In this document: positions 14,906-21,033 of the stretch, piece by piece | Layout of the letters: each line of letters opens with the position of its first letter | Position numbering within the stretch: position 1 is the stretch's first letter | DNA from: DASTPP01 sp035762175 | GTDB taxonomy: Bacteria > Myxococcota_A > Polyangia > Polyangiales > Polyangiaceae | Reading direction: 5' to 3' | NCBI GenBank assembly: GCA_035762175.1 | Contig: DASTPP010000173.1 | Location: 1 to 26,452, forward strand | DNA: 26,452 nt | Notes under the pieces: generated by a model | The model's database searches: none | What the model saw: only the letters and a program-made list of their open reading frames with translations | Told to the model about the DNA's origin: nothing | Made by a program: the position numbers and the translations under genes

Positions 14906-15733
14906 ATGAGCCCCGACCCCAACAAGAAGAGCGAGCGAGCCTTCCAGTGCCGCGACATCCTCTGGGAGACGTTCGAGCAGATGGCCCGGGAGCTCGAGTG
15001 CTCCGTCGATTACCTCATCAACGAGGCGATGAAGCAGTACGCCCGGCAGCGCACCCGGGTCGGGCGCACCGACTCGGTGCCGGCGTCCGGCGGGCTCGGC
15101 CCCTCGCCGGCCGCGACCGGGCGGGTGCCGGCGGCCGCGGCCTCGGGCAGCGTCGGCGGCCTGCATACGCCCTCGCCCGGCCTGGCGCTCGGCCCGCGGG
15201 CCGGGCTGGCGCCACCGCTGCCCGTCGCCGGCGGCTACCTGCCCCCGCCCCCGCTGCCGCCCCCGCCCGTCATCGCCCCGCGCCTCGGCGCCACGCTCGG
15301 CGGCACCCTCGGCGGCCGCCCGCCCCTGCCCGCGCCCCCCACGCTCGGCTCGCGCCCGCCGCTGATGGGGGCGCCGCCCCCCCTGCCCGCCCCGCACCCG
15401 CTCGCCTCGCCCATGCCGGCGCCGGCGCACCAGCCGCAGCCGGCCCCCAGCGGCCGCGTGCTCGTCGCCTATTACATGGGCGAGCAGGTGCCCATCACCA
15501 AAGATCGCTTCGTCATCGGCCGCGGCCGCCAGTCGAGCGACCTGACGATCAAAGACCCGAACGTGTCGCGCCAGCATGCCATGGTCGAGTTCCAGAACGG
15601 CCAGTACTACATGGTCGACCTCGGCTCGACCAACGGCGTCGAGTACAACGGGCAGCGCATCAGCAAGCAGCTCATCGTCGACGGCGACACCTTCCGCATC
15701 TGCGACCACGAGGTCCGCTTCGTCTTCGCCTGA
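14906..15733 (+). CDS. FHA-domain protein with ribbon-helix-helix-like N-terminus
   Basis: The protein has 275 aa in three parts. Residues 1-50 (FQCRDILWETFEQMARELECSVDYLINEAMKQYARQ) resemble a ribbon-helix-helix DNA-binding fold: a short strand followed by two helices around the turn ECSVDYLI. Residues 55-180 are a Pro/Ala/Gly-rich flexible linker. Residues 185-275 are a forkhead-associated domain with FVIGRGRQSSDL, the NVSRQHA signature and LGSTNGVEYNG, all needed to bind phosphothreonine. The pairing suggests that Ser/Thr kinase signalling could recruit or control a DNA-bound protein, which is inference. No kinase lies in the window. It is followed after 10 bases by the next gene. Confidence 0.85.
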   Translation: MSPDPNKKSERAFQCRDILWETFEQMARELECSVDYLINEAMKQYARQRTRVGRTDSVPASGGLGPSPAATGRVPAAAASGSVGGLHTPSPGLALGPRAGLAPPLPVAGGYLPPPPLPPPPVIAPRLGATLGGTLGGRPPLPAPPTLGSRPPLMGAPPPLPAPHPLASPMPAPAHQPQPAPSGRVLVAYYMGEQVPITKDRFVIGRGRQSSDLTIKDPNVSRQHAMVEFQNGQYYMVDLGSTNGVEYNGQRISKQLIVDGDTFRICDHEVRFVFA

Positions 15734-15743
15734 GGGGGGCGCG

Positions 15744-16673
15744 ATGCACGTAGCCCTCGTCGGCGCCGGCGATCTCGGTCGCGTCCTCGGCGTGCGCCTC
15801 GCCGTCGCCGCCGGCCTCGACGTGTCCTTCGTCACCCGGCGGGGCGGGGCGCTCGGGCCGCTCGCGATCGAGCGCGTCGGCCGGCGGGGCGAGCGGCTCG
15901 GCCTGCCCGACGTGGTCGCGCTGCGCGAGCCGCCCGCGCACGCCGACGCGCTCGTCGTCACGGTGCGCGCCGAGCAGCTCGACGCGCTGCTCGAGGCCCC
16001 CTGGCTGCGCTCGAGCGAGGCGCCCGTGCTCTGCCTGACCCCGCTCTTGCCGCTCGCGCTCGAGCGGGTCAAGGGCCGGCTCGGCGCCCGCCTCGCGGCC
16101 GCCATGCCGAACGTGATGGCGTACCGGCGCGAGGGGCTCACGCGCTACTGGCTCTCGCCCCGGCTCGTGCCGATGCGGGTCGAGGCGCCCAAGGGCCCCC
16201 CGCCCGAGCCGGTCGCCCGCCTCGTCGCCGCGCTCGACCGCGCCGGCTTCGCCGCCCGCTTCGAGCTCGGCACCGAAGAGATGAACGCCGCGACCACCGT
16301 CGCCGCGCTGCCGCTCTACATGCTGCCCGCCTGCGGCCGCGGGGGCCTCGCCGAGGCGCTCGCCGACGACGAGCTCTCGTCGCTCGCCTTCCGGGCCCTC
16401 GCCGAGACGCGAAGGCTCGCGCGCCACGTCGGCCAGCCCGCCCCCGGCGCCTCGCCCCTCTTGGCGCTGGCGCGGCCCTGGCAGCTGCGCGCCCTCGCCC
16501 GGCTCGGGCCCTCGGCCGGCGGCGAGGTCGCCGCCTTCTGGGACGAGCACTTCGGCCACAAGCTCGCCGCCCAGCACCGCGCCATGGCCCACCAGGTGCT
16601 CGCCCTCGCCCGCCGCCTCGGCGTGCTCTTGCCGAACTTCGCCGCCCTGACCGCCCGCCTGCCCGCGCCCTGA
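15744..16673 (+). CDS. Ketopantoate-reductase-like NAD(P)-binding protein
   Basis: The 309-aa protein starts at ATG 15744, 10 bases after the FHA stop, with GAGGGGGG as ribosome-binding site. Its N-terminus has a Rossmann nucleotide-binding motif, VALVGAGDLGRVLGVRLAVAAG, ending in a basic VTRR that fits NADPH preference. A second conserved-looking segment is AAMPNVMAYRREG. The C-terminal half is helical and matches the general layout of ApbA/PanE proteins. Without the catalytic lysine region clearly in view I call the family only, not pantothenate synthesis. It could reduce another keto acid. Position next to the FHA gene does not indicate a pathway. Confidence 0.72.
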   Translation: MHVALVGAGDLGRVLGVRLAVAAGLDVSFVTRRGGALGPLAIERVGRRGERLGLPDVVALREPPAHADALVVTVRAEQLDALLEAPWLRSSEAPVLCLTPLLPLALERVKGRLGARLAAAMPNVMAYRREGLTRYWLSPRLVPMRVEAPKGPPPEPVARLVAALDRAGFAARFELGTEEMNAATTVAALPLYMLPACGRGGLAEALADDELSSLAFRALAETRRLARHVGQPAPGASPLLALARPWQLRALARLGPSAGGEVAAFWDEHFGHKLAAQHRAMAHQVLALARRLGVLLPNFAALTARLPAP

Positions 16674-16694
16674 CCGCGCCGGGCCCGCCGCCCT

Positions 16695-16839
16695 GACCGG
16701 GCGCCCGCGTTCGTCTCGAAGTCGGCGCCCCGACTGACCGAGCGCCCGCGTTCGTCTCGAAGTCGGCGCCCCGACTGACCGGGCGCCCGCGTTCGTCTCG
16801 AAGTCGGCGCCCCGACTGACCGGGCGCCCGCTTTCGTCG
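16695..16839. repeat. 41-nt tandem palindromic repeat array upstream of the L,D-transpeptidase gene
   Basis: Three full units (16695-16735, 16736-16776, 16777-16817) and a partial fourth (16818-16839) repeat every 41 nt. The full units are almost identical; the second has one A instead of G (near 16740). Each full unit carries AGTCGGCGCCCCGACT, a 6-bp stem with a 4-base loop, and CGGGCGCCCG, a 10-mer palindrome. The last unit ends 18 bases before the ATG at 16858, so the array occupies the place where that gene's promoter and leader would be. A period of 41 is not a codon multiple, so it is not a coding repeat. Confidence 0.92.
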
Positions 16840-16857
16840 TAACGTAGGCCCCCGACG

Positions 16858-18135
16858 ATGTCCCGCCGCTTCGCCCGCGCCGCCCTCGCCCTCGCCGCCC
16901 TCTCGACGCCGGGGCGCGCCTCGGCCGACGCGCCCGAGGGGTCGATGCGCTGGGTGCAGACCGGGGGCGTGCCCTTCCCCGCCGGGGTCAAGAGCGTGCT
17001 CATCACGCGCGACGACCAGCCGCTCGCGCGCGAGCCGCGGGGCGACGCCGCCCGGCGGGGCAGCGCCCTCGGCGGCGTCGCGCTGCCCGTCTACGGCGTG
17101 CGGCCGGGCGGCGTCGGCTGCCCCGGCCGCTGGCTGCTCGTCGGGCCCCAGGCCTGGCTCTGCCAGAACCAGGCCCAGCTCTCGGCCGGCGAGCCGCTCG
17201 CCCCCGGGGGCTGGCCGCCGCGGCCGCCCGACGGCCTGCCCTTCCGCTACTACTTCGTCGGCAAGGGCGGCACCCAGGCCTACGCCCGCGTCGAGTTCGC
17301 CGACGACGCCGCCCCCGAGCGCGAGCTCGAGCCGGGCTTCGCCCTCGCCATCGTCGAAGAGCGTACCAAGGGCGGGCAGTCGTACGGGCGCTCGCGGCGC
17401 GGGCTCTGGGTGCCGATGCGCGATCTGCTGCCGGCGCGCGCGACGAGCTTCCGGGGCGAGGCGGTCGAGGGCGACAAGCTCGACGTCGCCTTCACGTACC
17501 TCGACAAGACCCCCGTCTACCCGCGCCCCGAGCCGAGCGCCCGCCCCACGGCGGCCCCGCTCAAGCGCCTGCGCTCGCTGCGCGTGCTCGAAGAGACCGG
17601 GCGCGGGGGCGGCGTCTACTACCGCGTCGGCGAGGGCGAGTGGGTGCGCGCCGCCGACGTGCGCCGCCCGCTCAAGGCCCCGCCCCCCGCCGACGCGCTG
17701 CCCGGCGAGAAGTGGGTCGACGTCGAGCTCGCGACGCAGACCCTCGTCGCCTACGAAGGCCCGCGCCCCGTCTACGCCACGCTGGTGAGCACCGGGCGCG
17801 GCGCCCAGGGCACCGACACCGCGACGCCGCGCGGCGTGCACCGGGTCTGGGTCAAGCTCGTCTCGTCGACGATGGACAACCTCGAAGACGAAGACGCGGC
17901 CTCGCACTACGCCATCGAAGACGTGCCCTACGTGCAGTTCTTCGCCAAGGCCGTCGGCTTCCACGGCACCTTCTGGCACGACGGCTTCGGCCGCGTCCGC
18001 AGCCACGGCTGCGTCAACCTCTCGCCCCTCGACGCGCAGTGGCTCTTCGACTTCACCGGCCCCCGCCTGCCCGCGGGCTGGACGGGCGTCTTGCCGACCG
18101 AGTTCGAGCCGGGCGTGCTCGTGCGGGTGCGTTAG
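16858..18135 (+). CDS. Exported L,D-transpeptidase (YkuD family)
   Basis: This enzyme makes direct 3-3 peptide cross-links in peptidoglycan or anchors lipoproteins to it. Its YkuD domain occupies about residues 285-420 and ends with the catalytic signature SHGCVNLSPLDA, with catalytic Cys385 and the upstream His369 in FHGTFWHDGFGR. Residues 1-24 form a signal peptide (ALALAALSTPGRASA), so it acts outside the cytoplasmic membrane. Residues 30-280 hold an unassigned N-terminal region with repeating SH3-like beta segments and may bind the wall. The ATG at 16858 has no clear ribosome-binding site. The gene is flanked on both sides by palindromic tandem arrays, which is unusual and may bear on its expression. 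Confidence 0.92.
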   Translation: MSRRFARAALALAALSTPGRASADAPEGSMRWVQTGGVPFPAGVKSVLITRDDQPLAREPRGDAARRGSALGGVALPVYGVRPGGVGCPGRWLLVGPQAWLCQNQAQLSAGEPLAPGGWPPRPPDGLPFRYYFVGKGGTQAYARVEFADDAAPERELEPGFALAIVEERTKGGQSYGRSRRGLWVPMRDLLPARATSFRGEAVEGDKLDVAFTYLDKTPVYPRPEPSARPTAAPLKRLRSLRVLEETGRGGGVYYRVGEGEWVRAADVRRPLKAPPPADALPGEKWVDVELATQTLVAYEGPRPVYATLVSTGRGAQGTDTATPRGVHRVWVKLVSSTMDNLEDEDAASHYAIEDVPYVQFFAKAVGFHGTFWHDGFGRVRSHGCVNLSPLDAQWLFDFTGPRLPAGWTGVLPTEFEPGVLVRVR

Positions 18136-18274
18136 AGCGTTCCCGGGTCCGCGCCCGCGGCAGCGCCACGCGCTCGCAGAGCGCGTCGTCGGTGGTCGCA
18201 CTGTCCCGCCCAATGCCAGGGCTCGCCGAGACAGACCACGGTGCCAAGAGCAGACCTTGAGAACTTCGTCCCAT

Positions 18275-18567
18275 GTGCCAGTAGCCTCGACGAAGTCCTC
18301 GAGGACTCTTTTTCTGTGCCAGCAGCCTCGACGGAGTCCTCGAGGACTCCCTTGCGTGTGCCAGTAGCCTCGGCGAAGTCCTCGAAGACTAGGTTTTATG
18401 TGCCAACGGGCTCGGCGAAGTCCTCGAGGACTAGATTTTATGTGCCAGCAGCCTCGACGAAGTCCTCGAAGACTAGGTTTTATGTGCCAGCAGCCTCGAC
18501 GAAGTCCTCGAAGACTAGGTTTCGGGTGCCGAGGGCCTGGGGGAAGTACTCGAGTACTTCTGGCCGC
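18275..18567. repeat. 42-nt tandem palindromic repeat array downstream of the L,D-transpeptidase gene
   Basis: Seven units begin with GTGCC at 18275, 18316, 18358, 18400, 18442, 18484 and 18526. All are 42 nt long except the first, which is 41. Each has a central palindrome with centre TCGA: AGTCCTCGAGGACT is perfect in units 1, 2 and 4; AGTCCTCGAAGACT occurs in units 3, 5 and 6; AGTACTCGAGTACT is perfect in unit 7. Unit 1 continues with CTTTTTCT, which resembles an intrinsic terminator. The 1-base length change between units 1 and 2 shifts any reading frame, so a coding explanation is weak. Confidence 0.93.
18294..18315 (+). terminator. Possible intrinsic terminator in the first array unit
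   Basis: AGTCCTCGAGGACT (18294-18307) folds as a 5-bp stem with a TCGA loop and is followed directly by CTTTTTCT. It lies about 160 bases after the L,D-transpeptidase stop. The stem is short for a strong terminator, but later units repeat a similar stem followed by TTTTAT. Confidence 0.4.
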
Positions 18568-18900
18568 CTGATTCGCCTCTGGGGCCGGTTTTGGCTTGGC
18601 GTACGGGCGGGCGAGCCACCTGAAGGCACCGGGCATGGCCTTGCTTGCAGGGCCTGTAGGAGGGTCGAGCCGGGGTAGGTGCCCGTGGGCCAGAGCGATG
18701 CCCCCGCCGCTTCGAGCGCCGCGTCGATGGCACAGCGCAGCGCCCCCTCGCTCGCGTTCTGGCCGGCGTCGACGCCGCCCCGCAGCACCCCCCGGAGGTC
18801 GACCCAGGGCGGCGACGCGGCCGCGAGGTGCGCCATCTCGGCCCACATTACCGGCTCGAGCCGGCGGCCGAACGACGGCCACTTGCCGCCCGGCCTCGCC
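18480..18900 (-). pseudogene. Probable gene remnant, minus strand
   Basis: Codons read on the minus strand from about 18895 to 18660 have strong G/C third positions and a natural amino-acid mix (KWPSFGRRLEPV, MWAEMAHLAAASPPW, ALRCAIDAALEAAG). Below about 18660 third-position G/C collapses and the frame runs on into the repeat array to a stop at 18480. Upstream of 18900 codon use also decays, and no start with a ribosome-binding site is seen. I do not recognise the source protein. It looks like an internal piece of a former gene, possibly cut by insertion or growth of the array. Confidence 0.35.
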
Positions 18901-19012
18901 CGGCCGGACGCGCAAGCGCACCACCGCGAACCGGCTCGGGCAGCTCGTCTGCCGGGCGAAGCGCGCCTACACCTCGCCCTCGGACGTGACGATCAAGGCG
19001 CGACGGACCACG

Positions 19013-19507
19013 CTACCCCTCCCCCCGCGGGCGGGCCCCGCAGAGCGCCGCCGCCCGCTCGCGCGTCGCCGCGACGAAGGGCGCCCACGCCCCGAAGAGC
19101 GGCGCCCCGAAGCGCGCGCACACCACCTCGACGTTGCCCCGCCGCCAGTAGCCCTCGGGGCACCCCACGACCAGCTTGCCGCCGCGCGCCGTCAGCCCGA
19201 GCTCGAGCAGCGTGATCGGGGCCCGCGTGTCGGGGGCGAACCACATCGCGACGACGTCGGCGCGCTCGAGGCCCTCGAGCTCCCACTCGACTTGGCCGCG
19301 AAAGCGGGCGTCGTCGATCGACTGGCGCCAGCTACCATCCCAGTCGTCGCGGCGGGGGTTCAAGACCGCGACGTCGAGATCGCCGAGCGCCGCCGTGAGC
19401 GACGCCTGCCAATCGTCGGCCGAGCCCATCTCGATCGAGCCGGCGAGAAAGATCGTCGGCCGGCCGGCGGCCGCGGCGAAGGGCGCGGGGGGTTTGAGCG
19501 CGATCAT
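19013..19507 (-). CDS. Nucleoside 2-deoxyribosyltransferase-like protein
   Basis: The 164-aa protein starts at ATG 19507 after a G-rich ribosome-binding site. FLAGSIEMG near residue 20, the DW..SL.AAL helix, the loop VLNPRRDDWD, and RGQVEWELEGLERADVVAMWF followed by SPITLLELGL-like sequence (APITLLELGL) match the nucleoside 2-deoxyribosyltransferase-like fold (Nuc_deoxyri_tr2). The glutamate in LLELGL corresponds to the usual nucleophile position. Members act on deoxynucleosides or are poorly characterised hydrolases of related nucleotides; the substrate cannot be read from the sequence. It has no signal peptide. Its neighbours are a gene-poor region and a lipoprotein gene on the same strand, with no obvious pathway link. 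Confidence 0.8.
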   Translation of the reverse strand: MIALKPPAPFAAAAGRPTIFLAGSIEMGSADDWQASLTAALGDLDVAVLNPRRDDWDGSWRQSIDDARFRGQVEWELEGLERADVVAMWFAPDTRAPITLLELGLTARGGKLVVGCPEGYWRRGNVEVVCARFGAPLFGAWAPFVAATRERAAALCGARPRGEG

Positions 19508-19593
19508 GCCCCCAGTCTGCCACCGCCCGGCGTCACCCGCCCTGCCAAGGCCACCCCGACGAGCGCGGGCCGGACGGCCCCGCTCTCGAAGCG

Positions 19594-19692
19594 ACCCCCG
19601 CAGGCGCCCCCGGCCGGGCTGCTCAAGCCCCCGCAGGCGCACTCGGCCAGGCCGCCCGCCTCGCTCAGCAGCCCCCGCAGGCGCACTCGGCC
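19594..19692. repeat. Three short direct repeats around the 3' end of the Cys-rich lipoprotein gene
   Basis: An identical 22-mer occurs at 19627-19648 and 19671-19692 (44 nt apart), and a variant lies at 19594-19615. The rightmost copy encodes the final AECACGG residues of the lipoprotein gene. The other two lie beyond its stop codon. In a shifted frame they again read AECACGG or a close relative. Confidence 0.75.
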
Positions 19693-20417
19693 GGGCCGCC
19701 CTGGCAGCCGCTGACGGAGGGCGGCCCGTTCATCTCGCCCTCGCAGATCACCTGGCAGGCCTTGTTGCCCTTGCACGCGACGTCTCGCATGTCTTTGCAA
19801 GCCTCGGGGTCGACCCGGCAGACGACCTCGCACGAGCCCGTGCCGCAATTGAGCTTCGCCTTGGCGCAGGCCTGCTTGCCCTCGCAAACCAGCCTGCAGT
19901 CTCGGTCGGGCGGGCAGTTGAGGGTCGCGTCTTGGCAGCTCGCCTCGCCCGTACACCGGAACTCGCACGAGCGGCCCGGGTCTTGGCAGTTGATCGCCAG
20001 GCCTTTGCACTGATCTTTGCCGACGCAGGCTTCGGTCTGCTCGTACGAGGGCGGCGGCCCGCACACGAAAGGTGCCCCGCCCGAGCCCGCCTTGCCGCCG
20101 GTGCCTTGGCCCCCCCCCGCCCCCTTGGCGCCGGCGCCCGTGCCCGCCCCGCCCCCGTCGCCCCCCGTGCCCATCTTGGTGCCGCCGCCGGCGCCAGCCT
20201 GGCCGCCGCCTGCCCCCGACGCGGCGCCGCCCGCGCCCGTCCCTGGCCCGCCCGAGCCGGCGCCGCCCCCGCTCTCGGGGGTAAGATCGTCGATGCCGAG
20301 CGCCCCCCGGCACGCCGCAAGGGCAAAGGCCACCGCAAGGGCCCCGGCGCGAAGGCGCGCCCGACCCGGCCGGTCGGGCGCAGCCGCCCCCTTGGCGCTC
20401 TGGCCCCGGTGGCGCAT
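19665..20417 (-). CDS. Cys-rich putative lipoprotein
   Basis: From the ATG at 20417 the product has 250 aa; an ATG at 20465 would add 16 residues and a GTG at 20525 a further 20, and none has a convincing ribosome-binding site. The chosen start puts an Arg-rich n-region and a hydrophobic core before AFALAAC, with Cys36 as lipidated residue, followed by GALGIDDL, seen in many myxobacterial outer-surface lipoproteins. Residues 45-110 are a Gly/Ala-rich linker. The last 130 residues contain 22 cysteines in about four repeats of 23-25 residues with the pattern NC-x-C-x-C-x-G-x-C (for example NCPPDRDCRLVCEGKQAC). They are likely disulfide-locked and surface-exposed. Function is unknown. Confidence 0.75.
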   Translation of the reverse strand: MRHRGQSAKGAAAPDRPGRARLRAGALAVAFALAACRGALGIDDLTPESGGGAGSGGPGTGAGGAASGAGGGQAGAGGGTKMGTGGDGGGAGTGAGAKGAGGGQGTGGKAGSGGAPFVCGPPPSYEQTEACVGKDQCKGLAINCQDPGRSCEFRCTGEASCQDATLNCPPDRDCRLVCEGKQACAKAKLNCGTGSCEVVCRVDPEACKDMRDVACKGNKACQVICEGEMNGPPSVSGCQGGPAECACGGC

Positions 20418-20555
20418 GCCGTCATCGCGACTCGGAGGGGGGCTCTGGGCTTTCTCGGGGGACATGAGTCGGGCGGCGCTCTGGACGACGTAGCAGCCTA
20501 GCGCATCGTCTCGCCCTCTGCCCACCGCACGTCATGACGCAGTGAGGGGGCGGCC

Positions 20556-20710
20556 GTGCGCGGTGCTCGCCGTGGCCCCGACCCGGCCTGGAAGGCCAGC
20601 GAGGCCTGCCGTGACTTTCACGGCGAGGGCGAGGACGATCTCGCCCCCCTCACCGCGGTGCTCGCGGGCGTGAAGCCGAAGCGCCCGGTCGACCCCCCTA
20701 CCCTTCGCCC
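20556..20710 (+). pseudogene. Possible small gene or gene remnant
   Basis: A GTG at 20556 is preceded by GAGGGGG with a 5-base gap, and the first 45 codons have gene-like G/C third positions and a mixed composition (PAWKASEACRDFHGEGEDDL). After about 20710 coding character disappears, although the frame remains open to 21140 and crosses the inverted repeat and the end of the permease gene. A truncated gene is more likely than a functional one. I do not recognise it. Confidence 0.25.
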
Positions 20711-20908
20711 GGGGAGCCCGCCCCCCCCGGTTTTCTCGGCAATTTTATTCACGCGTATTCACGGAGGGTGGCATGCCATGGGGGCCCGTATCCAAATGAG
20801 TACACTCGGGGGTGGCTCACCATGGCCATGCATTCGCCCCCGAACCCCAAAACGCAGCACGGCCGCCCCCCTCCCTTTCGCCGATGAACGCTGCACCGTC
20901 CCCCTGGC

Positions 20909-21025
20909 GCGGGGCGCCGTCGCGGCGGGTACATCCAGAGGGCGGGGCCCCCGCTGTCTGAGCCCCCTGCCAAGGGGGCGAGTTCGGGGTGCCCGGCGGA
21001 TGTACCCGCCGCGACGGCGCCCCGC
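20909..21025. repeat. Perfect 28-bp inverted repeat with 61-nt loop
   Basis: Bases 20909-20936 are the exact reverse complement of 20998-21025. The loop contains a further 7-bp hairpin (GCCCCCT and AGGGGGC). The element begins 8 bases after the stop of the second permease gene, so it would form a long stem at the 3' end of the exporter operon mRNA. A 21-nt part of the right arm is repeated exactly at 21047-21067 inside the permease gene. No T-run follows, and no target-site duplication is evident. Confidence 0.85.
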
Positions 21026-21033
21026 ACGCTCCG

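Larger units (their letters stand above)
18136..19012. other. Gene-poor region with repeat array and coding-like remnants
   Basis: No intact gene is seen between the L,D-transpeptidase and the deoxyribosyltransferase-like gene. The 42-nt array (18275-18567) occupies the left third. From about 18660 to 18895 the minus strand shows gene-like codon use. From about 18905 to 19010 the plus strand does the same. Neither has a start, stop and ribosome-binding site that fit, so they look like decayed gene pieces. Confidence 0.6.
20526..21033. other. Gene-poor region with possible small ORF and large inverted repeat
   Basis: This 508-base stretch separates the lipoprotein gene from the ABC transporter operon. 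It contains a weak small open frame (20556 on), an unusually A/T-rich patch (about 20732-20763) with two ATTCACG copies 10 bp apart, and the 28-bp inverted repeat at 20909-21025. No established gene is visible. Confidence 0.6.

Noticed and set aside
13175..16141. 988-residue minus-strand open frame opposite the lipoprotein and FHA genes
   Set aside because: It is antisense to two well-supported genes and has shadow composition rich in Gly, Arg and His.
18275..18567. CRISPR array
   Set aside because: Units are head to tail with no unique spacers, and no cas genes are present.
18241..18678. A gene encoding a 14-residue repeat protein across the array on the plus strand
   Set aside because: The first unit is 41 nt, which breaks the repeat frame; codon use is not gene-like, and base changes follow the palindrome rather than codons.
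16138..18924. 928-residue minus-strand open frame opposite the L,D-transpeptidase
   Set aside because: It reads through both repeat arrays and antisense to a certain enzyme gene; length is explained by few stop codons.
20909..21025. Insertion sequence with terminal inverted repeats
   Set aside because: The interior is only 61 nt with no transposase, and no target duplication is visible; a palindromic repeat or a long transcript-end stem fits better.
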